From contig NC_079882.1 of NCBI RefSeq assembly GCF_029227915.1, positions 23,257,001 to 23,321,000 on the forward strand: DNA of 64,000 nucleotides, given 5' to 3'. The notes beneath the pieces were generated by a model. That model saw only the letters and a list, made by a program, of their open reading frames with translations, searched no databases and was not told where the DNA came from. A program made the position numbers and the translations under genes. Position 1 is the stretch's first letter, and each line of letters opens with the position of its first letter. Source of the DNA: Hydractinia symbiolongicarpus. Taxonomy: Eukaryota; Cnidaria; Hydrozoa; Anthoathecata; Hydractiniidae. Below are positions 37,101 to 49,948 of this stretch, in pieces.

Positions 37101-39276
37101 TGTTTGTGAGAAGACTTTCACAGAACATTCAAACGTAAGTTATTTCCCAACTTGGGCAAAGAATAGTATTTTCTTGAACCGATACACCTTTAATTACTAC
37201 AATAGTAACATACTAAAATATTTCTAAATTGAAATTTAAGTAAAACTTGAAAATTAAATTTATATTCATATTCAAGACATATGGCATTTTTTATATATTT
37301 TTTAGTTGAAAGCTCACATGAAAATACATTCTGAAGAAAGAGAAGTCTTCCAGTGTAACTATGATGGTTGTGGACGCTTTTACACAAAGGTATGTTCGGG
37401 TAACATACATGGTTATTTTTTTATTGTTACCGTACCAAACCGTTCTGAACCTATCTATATCTATATTGTTACAGCAATACAACCTGAAAATTCATGTACA
37501 GAGTTTTCATCAAAACATTCGACCGTTTGTGTGTCCAAAATCAAACTGCAATAAATCATTTCACTTTCAGGTTTGTTTATTTGTTTTTGCTTTGTTTGCA
37601 TTGTTTGTTTGTTTGTTTGTTTATTGTACGTCAGTTGTTTGTTTATTTCTTTTTATTCTTGTGTCTGGTGTGTTACCATTCTGTGTTCTGTCAAGCAACT
37701 TTCTTGCTGTACCTTCAAGCGTAAACTGTATTATGCAATTCTTTTTAGCATTTGCTTCGAAAGCATTTAGACCTACACGCAAAGAATCATGATAGACTTG
37801 AAAAGGTAGAACGTACTTTCTTGTCACAATTTCTTTTTGTGAAAGTTCAACTTTATTGTGCTTATCAGAAAAAGTGGGACTTTGGACCCAAGATGGTAGT
37901 AACTTGGGTCGCTTCTTAGAAAAATAAATTCTAAACAAGAAACGGACCAAAAATCTAATCGTTGGTAAATTTAAGCTATATCAGAACAGGCTTCACAAGA
38001 ATAGAATTGACATTATATATCCTCAACCAGGCTGTTCACTCTTTTAATCAGGAATTTTGAAAATATAGACAAAATGTCAGGAAAATTTGGTCTTCTAATG
38101 AAGTTTAGGAAAAATGTCAGAATTTGAAACTTTTTACTAAGTCTTCGTAATGTGTATGCTTCTTATTTTAATACCATGTTTTCCATGTCAGTTTTTATCT
38201 TCAGCAAATATTTGTTTTATCCTTTGTTTCTTTTTTTCTTCGCTAAATCTTCGGCGATAACTCTATCATAAAGTAGGGAATAAAAATTCGAAAACTTTGT
38301 GTGTCATAAGAATGTATTTTAAAATAACCAAAAATTTTCAAAGCGTATATAAGACATTTTATATACAATGTTTTTTATATATAATAATACACTCTGTAGG
38401 AACCATTAGGTTCCAAAACACTGCAACATAGGAAAATCCGTTTATTTTAACGTATTTTCTATAATTAGTGCAATACTTGACATCTGTACTATTTTGTTTT
38501 TTGTGCCCAGTCAAAATTTATTGCATCCTTTTGAACATTTTAACTTATTTTTTCCTTACTTTTATCAATTTTAGAAGCCCAGCAAACGTAAGCGGGCCAG
38601 ACGAATTGTCACATCTACAATCTCTGGAATTTCCGGTTATATACCTGAGCTGTGGGAGAAGATGACACCGGAAGAGGTCCAAGCTTACATTAAAAACAAT
38701 AACGCCTGTTATGCTGACACCGATGTTATCCCACGTGATACAGAGACGACGCAAGCTGAAATGACCCCTTTACTGTCCAGTGACACGGAGGGTGCGTCGA
38801 AAGAAAATGCTACCGGTCAGACATCACACTATCAAGATGATGAAGCGCGCAACTTGAGAGCCGAAGGAAACGACATGGAATGTGAAAGGCTTTATACGTC
38901 TGAGGAGACTTTGACGGCGATTCCAACAGAATCAGAGCTGACAGACGAAGATTTTTCTGTCGTGTACCAGCCATTAAAATCATTGGAAGAAGCATGTTCT
39001 TATTTGAACCAAATAAATAACATCAAGAAACAACAGAATGCATGCAGCCCAATTATATCGAGTTCTCCAAATTCTTCCAGGCCAGCATCGGCCTGTAGTA
39101 TCGAGGACGAGCGGCGAATAACTCGATTTGTTGGTGAGCGACTGAAACAGTTGGTTGGACAGCAAAATCCAAACATGATGGAATCTTGCCACATGCAGTC
39201 GGTTACAGAGTCAGATTCGTCTGATAGTGAAACGAAAAAGAAAGCTCAACTTTTGATGCAGCACTGTGCTTCATGA
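34197..39276 (+). CDS. GTF3A: Transcription factor IIIA, nine C2H2 zinc fingers, 11 exons, complete
   Basis: TFIIIA binds the internal promoter of 5S rRNA genes, and 5S rRNA itself, to start RNA polymerase III transcription. Exons: 34197-34346, 35985-36085, 36318-36405, 36600-36682, 36767-36846, 36930-37016, 37088-37134, 37306-37389, 37475-37570, 37749-37805, 38575-39276. They join in frame to 524 aa; starting at the second ATG (34209) gives 520. Nine fingers in a row, from FPCPYDDCNSVFKKRAHLIRH to FVCPKSNCNKSFHFQ/HLLRKH, match the TFIIIA number. Finger 6 (YVCPVKDC...QHAAQC) uses Cys as the last ligand. After the fingers come a basic stretch (KPSKRKRARR) and SGISGYIPELW, resembling the TFIIIA SGYIP motif. 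The remaining roughly 200 residues are acidic, Ser/Thr-rich and unlike vertebrate tails. Confidence 0.93.
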
Positions 39277-40140
39277 CGCAATCTCTCACATTTTTTATCT
39301 ATAGGCTTATATTTTTGTTATTTTATGAAAACCTAATTCCATATTATATTCATTTTGTGTGCATGAGAAATAGGAATTTTTATTCACAATTTATCCCGAG
39401 TTTAAGTAGAAATTTTTAATTTTCGTCGAGTTTTATATATTTATATATGCACGCTTATGTGTGTCCGTGTGTTTTTATAAGAAAGTTTAGACTTGTTAGA
39501 GTATTTCAAACTTTCTTAACAATCTCACATTTTCTGTGTCTAAACATTACTTCGTTGCAAATATAAAAAACGAAGGTTAGGGCTTAAAAAGGCGTTATTT
39601 TGAAGTAGTTTCGCCGATTTTAAACACTTTTCTTGCTTAGTATTGCGTAGGAAAGAAAAAGAATTTGAAGGAGCTGCGTAATTTCTAACACCAAATTTAA
39701 TTTTGCACTTACATAATTTTGTGTAGGACTTGATATATCCTTTTCATTTAACATCGTACAGGGTTGCCCCTCCAGTTTGAAATGCTACAAAACAGAACGC
39801 GTTTATTTTATGCTTTAAAACCCTGAAAAAGTGTAATTTAAATACCATCATTGGCTTGGATTGTTTTCCAGATGTAAATTTTAATTCTCTTCTGCGATTT
39901 TAAACCACAGAGGCGCAACTTAAATCGCTTTGCTTTATTTGTCGATCACAGTTTTTGTCTATAGGAAAACTGGAAAATAGTTTTCAAAAGCAGTAACAAC
40001 CCTGTACCAAATTTATCTGTTTTATTGTCTTTATTTTCTTTTTCTTCTTTGTGAGATGATTGCATTGGAGTGTGAGCTGTACATATTATATGAACGTTTG
40101 TTCCGTCAGTTTGTTTCTACAAGAAGACCATTGGTCATGA

Positions 40141-40146
40141 AATAAA
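40141..40146 (+). terminator. Poly(A) signal of TFIIIA
   Basis: AATAAA about 865 nt after the stop codon, followed within 20-60 nt by a strong GTTGTTTTTTTT tract, the usual downstream GU/U-rich element. Other AATAAA sites closer to the stop were not seen. Confidence 0.55.
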
Positions 40147-41419
40147 ATTTTGTCAACAATAAGCTTTGTTGTTTTTTTTTGTTGTTTTTTTTTTGTTCTT
40201 TATACAAGCACAGGGTACACACTTCTGAGATTAGCAAATAAGGTTAAAAGGTATTCTGTAAGCGCTGTTCTCTTGGCAACCAAATGTCTTACCATTCCTT
40301 ATCTCTTGGTAACTGGCATAATTATTTAATGTGAGTGCCGTAATGTAGTGTGAACCAATTATAGCTTTATAGGATTAAGTGAAATTGTTAGCGAAATTAA
40401 AGTTTGTGAATGGACCACTGCGAACGTGTAAGATGTGGAAAAAAACATTGTTATAAAATGGAAAATTTAAATTTGCGAAAACAGGACAAAGTTCGAAATT
40501 ATTGTTTTCTTCCGCCATCTTTTTGTTTCCGGAAGTCATAAAACAATTTTAGGACAAACTTTTAGTAATTAACTGAGCAGCTTTTATCCAGATCCAGATA
40601 GGCTCGGATTGAGTTTTGTAACTGAACTTTCAATAAAACTTGCACAACTTGCGTCACATCTTCGATGTAACCCAGGAGTGAATTCATGTAAAACACGAAC
40701 TTAGCACTAAGTTTCAACTGTGTTGTATACTCGTATATCTGTCGGGTCTTTAAAATAGACAAGCTAGAAGTAAATGGCATTAAGGTTATGTTAAATATTT
40801 GTGCATACATAAAGACACCAAATATTGTACCAAAAAAATGAGCAGGGTCGCGATTGCCCCCACAAACACGCAAACATTCGTTTTCGTTGCATTTTGTCAA
40901 AAATGAATTAATAAAATTCTCTTATCATGTTTCTTTTTCTCGTTTTCAAACATTGTATCAGAAAAATATAGTCCACCTTGAAGTTTTCTCTCCTTCAATG
41001 AATTGTATGTTGCAGCTAGGGGGAGAGGAAAAGGTCTGCTTTCTGTCCTGTAGGCTGTAGCAGGAAGAATAACGTTGCTAGTCGTAGGTAAAAAGTGGAA
41101 CTTTTCTTAGTCTTATTAGCGATGGAGCCAAATAATAATAAACAAACATCCATCCATTTTGGCGATAGGCTAACATAAAAAAGGCATTTTGCGCGTTATT
41201 TTTACCAACAGAGTTGGCATTGCTATGTTGACATTCTGTTGTTTTTGTTCATAATGGGGCGTTATGATTGAAGGCGTAAGAAAACTATTGTGCTGATTTT
41301 CTTTGGCTCGTTTTCGACTTTTTCATTTTGCACAATAAAGAATGCGCGAAGAACGTTTTTTTTTTTGACATATCACATCAGGACTGGACGAATTAAAGCT
41401 GCTTTGGGTTTTTTGAACA
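40147..41419. other. Intergenic, no gene recognised
   Basis: A minus-strand open stretch at 40562-40900 (112 codons, containing SLLGYIEDVTQVVQVLLKVQ) has a more protein-like composition than its surroundings, but no family match and no confirmed start or splice partners. The rest shows nothing. Confidence 0.3.
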
Positions 41420-41710
41420 CAGGGTGCCTCTTTTAGAGTCAAATTTGAGAAGATTTGAGGACCATGAGAGGATTATGAGAATTTTCAAACTTTTTTGAAA
41501 AGATAAAGGGGTTTTCATAAAAAATTGAGGTCATTTAAATTTTGATTTTTGTCTTAAAACAATGATTTGATGCCATGGGTGAAGAGCAAATTATTGTTGT
41601 ACAATTGAAGCATTTCAATGCATCTTTTAAAAACAGACAACCGGTTGTAAAATTACAACTGAGGTGTTTTAAGGAGAGTTAATAAGGAGTTTCGAGAAGG
41701 GGCAACCCTT
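41420..41710. mobile_element. Small inverted-repeat element (MITE)
   Basis: The ends CAGGGTGCCTCTTTT and (reverse-complemented) AAGGGTTGCCCCTTCTC enclose 290 bp. The block AAATTTGAGAAGATTTGAGG is shared with the element at 6806-7158, so both belong to one family. Confidence 0.5.
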
Positions 41711-43327
41711 GGAAAAAACAGCATGCTGAAACAGATAAAAACTGCAGTATGTTGTTTGTCAGCTTCGTACTGGTGTATAGGGGCTGCTCATCATATGTGA
41801 GGCGAGCTGCCCTGGTTAGACGAGCTGCCCCGGTTGGGAGGGCTGAAAAAAGTCACGAAAGTTTGTTTATGTACTTTTACAGTAAATTTAAATTACAAGG
41901 ATTCCTCAAAAATATGTAATCCTTGAGAGCTAATAATGCTTGTTTTGTATAAAGTTTTTTATATTTATTATGTTCTATGCATATAACATTATTTTCACCA
42001 ATAGTTTTTAAGGTTTAGAAATTCAGAGTTTATTTCAACTTCAATATTTTGGCATTTTCATATAGAACAAATAATGCTTTTTGCAAATAAAATAACTTTA
42101 ACCGGTCAGCCACACGGCTGAATTTAGAAATTGCGTTTATATAAAAAAAAACAGCCTTCTTAACTGAGATCCCTGGCGGGCTGTATTTTTTTACATAACG
42201 CAAAGCATTTTTGACTAAAAAAATGCCACTGAGGCGGGATCTCTGAGGCCCCCTGTTTGCAGGTCTGTTTTTCTCCATCTTCCCACCTTAGGCTAAACTT
42301 TTCGTAAACAATTACACCCAGGGGTTGGCTTGCACTACTTCAAGGAAATTTTTTGCTGAATGATGAAGGAAATGAGCGGAAAATCTTCTGAGCATGCACA
42401 TTTAAAATGTCTGTCCGTTGCAGAGAAATTAGACACCACTTGGCTTCTGATCTCTGGTTTTGGGCGTTGGGCATACGTTATATTCTTTTACGGCATCGCC
42501 TTTTTTAATAATTTTCTGTATATGAAGAATGTAATCCAAAAAACGCCCCTAATTTTCCAAAATAAAAAGAACTTTCATAGAAAGGACACAATAAATTTCA
42601 CACAAAAAAAACCTAACTTTTTGACGAAGAATTCCGATAAGACAATTTGAATTAAAAAATCACCCCGCTATTTCACCAAAATTTTAAACTTAATTGCAAA
42701 ATTTGTGAACATAGGAGTAATTCAACAAACCTTTTTTTTTATTACACACTGATTACAGAAAAATTTGGCAGCACCAGGGCTTTCTAGGTCATTCTTTTTT
42801 ATATTTTTCCAGAAACTATTTGAGGTTTCCATCATGCTAAATTGTAAAGAATTTGAAATATATTTTTAGTTTTCTGTACTTTTCCATTACACGTTTCTAT
42901 TTATAAACTATTAAGAATTCGAAATCAGGGTGAGATATGCTTATGGGAAAAACAAAATTAGGCTTAGATCATGCTCATGTTATGCTATATTTCAGATAGA
43001 AAGTTAAAACTTAAGCATTGCCTCAATGTGATTAGATAAAATGGTCCCGTTTTTGCCCAGGGGAGTCTTCTTTCCGTTTTACATAACTGTGTGCATTAAC
43101 GTCTTTTTAGCATGTTTGTTGATTTTAGTAGGCAAGAACTCTTTATAACTCAAGCTTATAATGGACTAAAAATTTGGTTGAGGTAGAAATAGGATATAGG
43201 GGAATTATATAAAATACATTACTAAAAAGGTCTTCAAAGCTAGCACATAGTATAGGTCAACTTTCCCTGTTTTAATATTTTTTTGGGGAAAGTGCATTAT
43301 ATATATATATATATTATTAACATCTAG
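41711..43327. other. Intergenic, no gene seen
   Basis: No coding similarity on either strand. An (AT)n run lies at about 43301-43315, just past the 3' end of the oxygenase gene. Confidence 0.5.
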
Positions 43328-44500
43328 TTAATCTGCCACACCAAAATCAGTTGATGCAGATTCAGCAAACATTGATGTGCGATTTGTCATCCATGGTCCA
43401 TATTTAGTAAATTTTCCCACCAGCATATTTTTATTACCAAAAAAAGACTTTGATAAGTTGGCATCAAAACAGGGCTCATAAAACAAAAGTGCAGAATATC
43501 GATCTGTGCCTATGTCAAGAACTCTGTGGTTGGTCGCTACAGCTTTTCCATCCAACATATGAGCCAACAAAGCACCAATATTCACTACTAATCGATCTTT
43601 GATAGCTGGAACATCAAGCCACTCAGTGAATCCTTTAGGTTTAATCTGTAAACCACTGTTACTAAACGTAGCAAGAATAGTTATCATTGTACTGTCAAAA
43701 TGTTCCCCGGTCACAATAGGTTTGTCCCCATCCCATGCTTCTTCTGGAATACTACTTGGATCATGAACTCTGGTTGGATAATGTATTAATCGCAGAGTAG
43801 AAAGAGTGGCTGGTTCAAACAAATGATCAAATCTATTTTTTTTAAAACCAAATCCATGTGCTAAAAGATGTACAAGTTTTTTACCAATTTGTACGTTAAA
43901 AGCATGAAACTTTTGCATCACTTCGATGAATTTTGTGTCACTTGTACTATCTTCAGTAATTGGCCATACATTTTTTTCCTGCAAAACGTTACGCATATAT
44001 AAACGACCATCAGCCGTCTTTGTTAGATTCATTATTTCTGTTGGGGAAGGGATTCTCCTATCAATAACTTCACGCTCAAACATTCCTAGTTCATATGCTT
44101 CTTTAAATGAATTCCCTCCTGGAATTAGTGGATAATATCCTCGATAATGATTAGTGTTCCTTTTATTAAAGGCATGTCTCGCTAGTCCCATTTTATTTTC
44201 CAAAGGTTGGTTAAAAAACCATTTGGTCCAATACAACAGTTCATCTGGGTCGAAACCTTTAACATTAACCAAATATGCAAAACCCACATCCTGAAAGGCA
44301 GTCACTAACTCTTGTGACACTTTATCAAAGTTTTCTTCAGCTTCAGTCAAATTGATTGATGCTAATTCAAAAGTGTCTCTTCTCTTTTTAATACTTAGAA
44401 AATCCAGAATAGGTTGATAACTATTCTGCACAATATTTAAATTATATGACACCAGTACAAGGATACCACCAACGACAAAACTAGGTATTAAAGAATTCAT
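43328..44500 (-). CDS. 2-oxoglutarate/Fe(II)-dependent oxygenase, isopenicillin-N-synthase-like, membrane-anchored
   Basis: Single-exon gene, 390 aa, ATG at 44500 and stop at 43328. Residues about 5-24 (IPSFVVGGILVLVSYNLNIV) form a hydrophobic segment, probably a signal anchor or signal peptide. From about 45 comes the DIOX_N-type region (FQDVGFAYLVNVKGFDPDEL). The catalytic 2OG-Fe(II) core has the iron-binding triad His267-x-Asp269 (TGEHFDS) and His325 (ATNHRVL), and the 2-oxoglutarate-binding Arg334-x-Ser336 (DRYSALLF), so it should be active. The family hydroxylates or desaturates small molecules; the substrate cannot be told. The lack of introns is odd beside the intron-rich neighbours and could reflect retroposition or transfer, but base composition is like the surroundings. 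A plant/fungal-type GA-oxidase or IPNS relative is the nearest description. Confidence 0.9.
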   Translation of the reverse strand: MNSLIPSFVVGGILVLVSYNLNIVQNSYQPILDFLSIKKRRDTFELASINLTEAEENFDKVSQELVTAFQDVGFAYLVNVKGFDPDELLYWTKWFFNQPLENKMGLARHAFNKRNTNHYRGYYPLIPGGNSFKEAYELGMFEREVIDRRIPSPTEIMNLTKTADGRLYMRNVLQEKNVWPITEDSTSDTKFIEVMQKFHAFNVQIGKKLVHLLAHGFGFKKNRFDHLFEPATLSTLRLIHYPTRVHDPSSIPEEAWDGDKPIVTGEHFDSTMITILATFSNSGLQIKPKGFTEWLDVPAIKDRLVVNIGALLAHMLDGKAVATNHRVLDIGTDRYSALLFYEPCFDANLSKSFFGNKNMLVGKFTKYGPWMTNRTSMFAESASTDFGVAD

Positions 44501-45899
44501 GACTTAAAACTGTAAGCTATAACAGGTCAAATGGTGCGATACTCAATGTTAAATTCAAACTTCACCGTTGGTAGTAAATTTCATGCTGTACATTTGCAGC
44601 CAAACAAGAACTATGCAAGAACTCAGGTTCTCTGAGCAGATTCCAGCGACGGGAATTCTGAGAAATGTGTTAGTTATTGGATTCCCCGAATTCTATTTTA
44701 TTATTTTCACCCGTTTTACCCGTTTCGTCAATCTTGGCCACACCGAGGTTTGGTTCTAGATTCTCCAAGTACTCCATTTACCGTTTCTTTAGTAATTTAG
44801 GGAAATCAGAATCGAATTTGGATTCAAGGAGCAGTTCACTTGGAGCATTTAGAGCACTCAAAGCTAATGATTGGGATTTTCTATACAGCTAAATCCTTTT
44901 GCTCTGAAAACTCATTTCTTTAGTCACTGGAGCTTACAGATCCGAATCTCAGGTATAAAAGAAATAGCCCCTAAAAGTCTTCTTTCTAGTGTTTTCTTGT
45001 TATCCATGCTCGGCGTTTGGTAGGATTGTTGTAACAAAAGATTCAGCATGACCATTAAACACTTAAGACTATGGTGAGAATTAGAGCGGCAAGCTTCTAC
45101 TTGGCTTGTCATTTCCTTTATAAATTCTTTTCCGCGAAGACCCTTTGGCAAGGCGAAGATATTCCTTCGTCACGCAGTCATTCTTCATCTTCGTCGTTTG
45201 TCACTCTTTCAAAGGTATCCTCCGTAACTGTTTCATCTGGTAGTTAAACAACTTTTAGGTTATCTTCCAGTTCGCAATTCTGCAACATAATATGTTTTTG
45301 CACCAATGTTGATGGTTTCTTAAAGCACTCAGCCTTTTAAGTGTCCTTTGACACTGCCAACTCACTTCCGTCATCCCATAAATTTAACGATAAAACAAGA
45401 TTCAAAATGATATTTTAAAATGGATGTGTGAATATCCGAAACGTCGTCTAAACCTTGTTTTTTTCTTGTTTTTGATTATTGCAAACAGATCTTTCATTAT
45501 TTTCTACGGTTTTCTACGGTTTCTTTGATAATAAAAAAACTTTATAAAATCTTTCGTTTTATTGGTTACTTAATGACAGCCATCAAAAGATGCCCTGGGG
45601 GCGAAATTGGTCTGAGAGAACACTGAACATCGTAACGCTATGTTTTATTTTATTTTATGCATAATATAACACAATTGCTTTAGCTTTTCAGCGTAGATAA
45701 TGCTATCGCATTGGTTATATTGGTCATTGCTTACAACTGCCACGTCGCATCACCTGTCACTCAATCCCATGCCTTTTTGCAACTCTAGCTGGAACAAAAC
45801 TTACATGCGTGGAGAAATCGAAAACGTTTTTACGGATTTTTCACTGCAATACAGTTTGAGAATTTTATAAGCGCGACGCGCAAAGATGACACAAAAAAT
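44501..45899. other. Intergenic; possible retroelement debris
   Basis: The minus-strand stretch 44924-45260 reads as an acidic segment (VTEDTFERVTNDEDEE) followed after a stop by GIFALPKGLRGKEFIKEM, which looks like decayed coding sequence of unknown type, perhaps part of the neighbouring DIRS-like remnant. Confidence 0.3.
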
Positions 45900-47100
45900 G
45901 TATGCAGGGATGGGCGGGAGTCACCATGAAATCTCTCAGATTTTGTAACATAAAATCTAAACTTTTTTTTACGCTTAGAAGGTTTTTAATTTTTATCGCG
46001 CACCCCGAAGTCCAAGCGGCCTTCATAGGCCTATTAGGGCCGTTTCTTTATCTCTGTTCAAAGCTAACCCTTGGCACGAAGCCAAATGGTTCATAGTAGG
46101 AGCATCACATTTTTAAAGATGAGGTCTTTATCAGATAAGTTTAAATCCTCTCCTAAATTAAGGATGTAGGTGATCGATGTCTATTTATATACCGATAACT
46201 TTGCTTACACCACAGTACCCATTGTTTCCAATGCGATGCGTAAGCGTGCTTGGTCTTGCGTGACTAGTGAGCACCATGTTGGTAGCGCTTGTAGACATTC
46301 CTTGTGCTTACAGCCTATTCCTGATATTGGAAACGCTACTAATTGGAGTCCCTCTGACTTTAGCAGAGGGTGACTTTTACCCTTGTGATTCTAAAGCAAA
46401 GTGTTTGGTTTCCCCAAGAGGGAGGTTATGCCTTGAAAGATTTGATTGGACATTGCACATTCCCTTGAATTAGGTTGGAGACGGTATTTCCAGTCCGCGA
46501 TTGTGTTCGAATTGCTGGGGATCCAGGAAGTAGTGAGGAGGATTTTGTTCTCCTGTAGGTATTTCCAAATCCCCCCCCCCCCATACCTCATTTTTATCAA
46601 GACAGACAGAGCTATCATGTTGTCCATGTGCTTTGTGAAGGATTTGATTGCCAACTTTGCTGAAATCACCTCCAACTCGTTTATGTGATGTGTGTTTTCT
46701 TCACCATCGTCCAAGTTCACCCTGTCGTGATCCCATCTGCTAGGGCTGCTCTCCACCCCATGTGAGACAATACATCTGAAAATATTTCTATTTAATTGTT
46801 TCCAAGTTTGACCTTTTAGGATTTTCAGATTTGTTTGACCACCACCTGACTTCAGTATTCGCCTCCTCGGGAGAGGAATATTCGCACAGTTACTTTTTCC
46901 AGACGCTGAGATTTTAACAGGTTCTATTAGATGTACCTTAGTTGCAAAGGTGCTCCAGACACTGCTGGTTGTCTGGCATACAGTTTTCCTATTAGCAGGA
47001 TAAATCTCACACTGGATGTCTTTCCTGGCTAAGACTTTCTAAAGAAGATGATAATTTCTGATTTTTTTTTTGCCTAAAAACTCCATGACTTGAATTGGTT
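45900..47100 (-). mobile_element. DIRS-like retroelement remnant (reverse transcriptase end, RNase H, tyrosine recombinase traces)
   Basis: On the minus strand, with frame changes: LIGKLYARQPAVSGAPLQL and EVRWWSNKSEN resemble the end of the RT domain, GRWDH then HINELEVISAKLAIKSFTKH and WIPSNSNTIADWKYRL match the RNase H of DIRS-type polyproteins, and further on YASHWKQWVLWCKQ and INRHRSP recall the YR integrase. Stops and shifts are frequent, so it is dead. A C13 homopolymer (46567-46580 region) lies in the RNase H part. Whether 44924-45151 (KGLRGKEFIKEMTSQVEACR) belongs to it is unclear. Confidence 0.65.
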
Positions 47101-49948
47101 CTAGTTTAAATTTCTTTCAAATTATTGTGAAGTCTAGTTGAGTTAAAAGAAAAATCTCTGAGTCCCGGCCTAAATTACTCCTTCTTTGTCCATTCTATCA
47201 ACAATAGATCGTGTAGGTATAAACAATAACTATGACCACTAGCCGCTGCAATATTGTTAGAGAAACTTTCATAAGTTTTGTGAATATTCTGGGGCTTGGG
47301 CTAAAAACACTATCACCAACATTTGAAACCTTAGGTATTATTGGAAATCAATGATGGATGACATTTTCAGATCTTTCATTACCAAGTCTCCTCCTTGAAG
47401 AGAGTCCAGTCCATGTTTTATGCTCTCCGTAAGCATAGTTACAATTTTCTAACCCACTACTCTGTACCTTTGCTGACATTGCATATTGGGTTGGTGTATT
47501 CATCTGAAAGGTTTGCCCTCTATGAGTAGCTCCCAACCCTTTACTATTCTCAGAATTTCCTGATCAGAATTTGCCGATTTTGTAAATAATGCTGTATCTT
47601 TCCTGCAGCTGGTTGGCCTTGCTTTTCCTAGCTTCGGAAACAGTTTTGATAATTTAAAGGCACTAATTAAAGGGCACTTAAAAAGTGCCCCACTTTACAA
47701 GGGTCCTAAACGTTTAGAAATACTTACCAAAATTAAAAATTGTGTATGACTATCTCTCCGTGCTCAAAGTTGTGTTTCTTTTATTGATTATTATTATGGA
47801 ATTTATAATATTTTAATATTTTTATATTTTTTTTATCTCTATCTAGTGCTTCATCAATAACCTTTATGTCCAAGGTAAAAAAGCCTTTCCTTTTCACCCG
47901 GCTACACGTTTTTCTTTCATAATAATATTCTTTATAAGAATCTCAGGGTGAAAGGTCCACTGTTTAGAACAATAGAAATATAGCAAAGAGTAATGACTAG
48001 CCTAGAATAAAAAAAGTTATTTTATCGACAACCTTCTACTTAGATCTCTTGTAACGTAGGGTTAATATAAATGCAAATGATTCTCCCTTCACTAAGATTT
48101 TATCAATTAGAAATTTACAAGAATACTAGTTCTCACGTGCGCATGCACACTTTCTGTCTACTTATTGTTCGTCATTAACATTATGTGGTCGAAAGAAAAC
48201 TGAAGCGTTCGTAAGGAATTTTTATGGAAAACTTCTGCGGTAAAATTTTAATTAAACTTGTGTAATGCATCGTGTTGAGGCATTTTTCCAATTTTGATAG
48301 CGCATGCGCAGTTTGACAAAATAACCGCTGGCTGAAATACAATTTCGCTTAAGGGCCTGAGAGAAGTCTTGAGCAATTTATCCAATTGTCTGCAAAACTC
48401 GGAGTTTAAATATTTCAAGAGGACGTAAAACGAGGAAATTGATTACATCTGTGATAAAGATGACCAACACGTTTTCATTTTAAATGCGTAAAAAGTATTT
48501 ATTGAACTTATTGAACTAATTAAGTTAACAGACAGTTCTGATCGCCTCTTCAGAAATAAGTTTCTACTTGAATATTTTTTTCTCTTAAATACCATTTTTG
48601 CCTGCATGTTCCCTTTTTTATGTAATCAGTTGAAAATTTAGTTTATATGGAATAAAAGTAACTTCTTTTGATTATCATTTTAGTCGTAGAATTTAAAGTA
48701 CATTGGAACTGGCCTTCTCGAAAGCGAAAACGCTCGACCTTTTTGAGCTATAGCGAAAAAAGCAGCCAAATTGAAGAAAGCTTAACGTAGCTTCCTTGCG
48801 TTTCCCCTTACATTAAACTGCTGTGCTTTTTATAAATTTTAAGTTGACATAAATTTAGGGTAATAATATATCCTTCTTTTACAATGTTGTTTGCGCAAGC
48901 CTCTCCAGATCCTATCTATTGTTACTTTTATAGAAGAGGGTGTTGGTATATTCAAAGATCCCGTTTTAGTCCTACGAAATCCGATGGATAAATTTTAAAA
49001 ATTCAGATGTGATTATTCTTTTTTGGTTTTAGAAATGCACGCTCGTCACATGTAACGATACCGTTACGTCAGATGCGTCACAGTTCAGCCGCTGGTTACT
49101 GGAGAATATTAATTAAGATTCATTTTTGCAATTTAAATGGGGAAATATTTTGTTTAGCAATCGGTTCCCTGAAATATATTCGTAAATTTACTTTTGTGAA
49201 ATTGTTATCAAACATCGAAATTGCGATCGCTTGTTTATCTTTTTAAAATGTGTTTAAAGGATAAAGAAATGAAATTTCTTTCCTTATTTTGTGGTATTTA
49301 TTTATGCGATAATTTGATAAATTCAAGAACACTTCCCGGAAAATTGTTTCACCAACAAACCCGAGCATGCAGACTTTTTTTTAAATTTGCTTTATAAAAA
49401 TATCGGATTTCTGTTAGGAGCAAAAGGTCTATATTTCTCTATTGTTTACAACAATGGGGAACAATAACAGCTTGGTTAGAATTTGGATATTCTTATGAAA
49501 AAAAGCATGCACCATAAATGACCGATTAGGGGACCAGTACTTGAAAAACGGCTTAGTGCAAATAGACGCCCACACCTAAGGTAAATGTTTTCAATAGGCA
49601 CCCATTGCCCGAATAACCAGAAGTCTGAATAGGCACCCACCTCTAAGATTGAAACATTAAATAAGCGACCAAGGTGCTTGGCACTGAATCGGTTATTCAC
49701 GGTAAACAATTAGAATGAGGTAGTACTTGAAAAAAGAACCATTAAAGTAAAAGTTGTTTATATTTCAAAAAATTGTACTAAAAAGTAAAATACTATAAAT
49801 ATTTAAAAGTTTGCTAATTTTTCGTCCATTAGTAGTTATCATATAAAGGAATGACCTATTAACTTTTGCAGATATCCCCTTTGATGGAAACCTTAGTTCG
49901 TCTTCTCTCTGTTTTAAGTTTTAAAACGGATTAGTTCTTTAAACCTAG
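47101..49948. other. Intergenic, no gene seen
   Basis: The first 500 bases may be further retroelement debris. A perfect small hairpin (GGGCACTT-AAA-AAGTGCCC) is at 47672-47690. Around 49510-49700 a phrase AATAGGCACCCA occurs twice about 45 nt apart. No gene is supported. Confidence 0.45.

Noticed and set aside
37361-37792. Overlapping Phe/Val/Cys-rich plus-strand open frames
   Set aside because: They read through TFIIIA introns made of TTTG repeats; the finger-coding exons are in a different frame.
40562-40900. A 112-codon minus-strand open frame
   Set aside because: No ATG at the beginning of the frame, no recognised family and no splice sites that link it to another exon.
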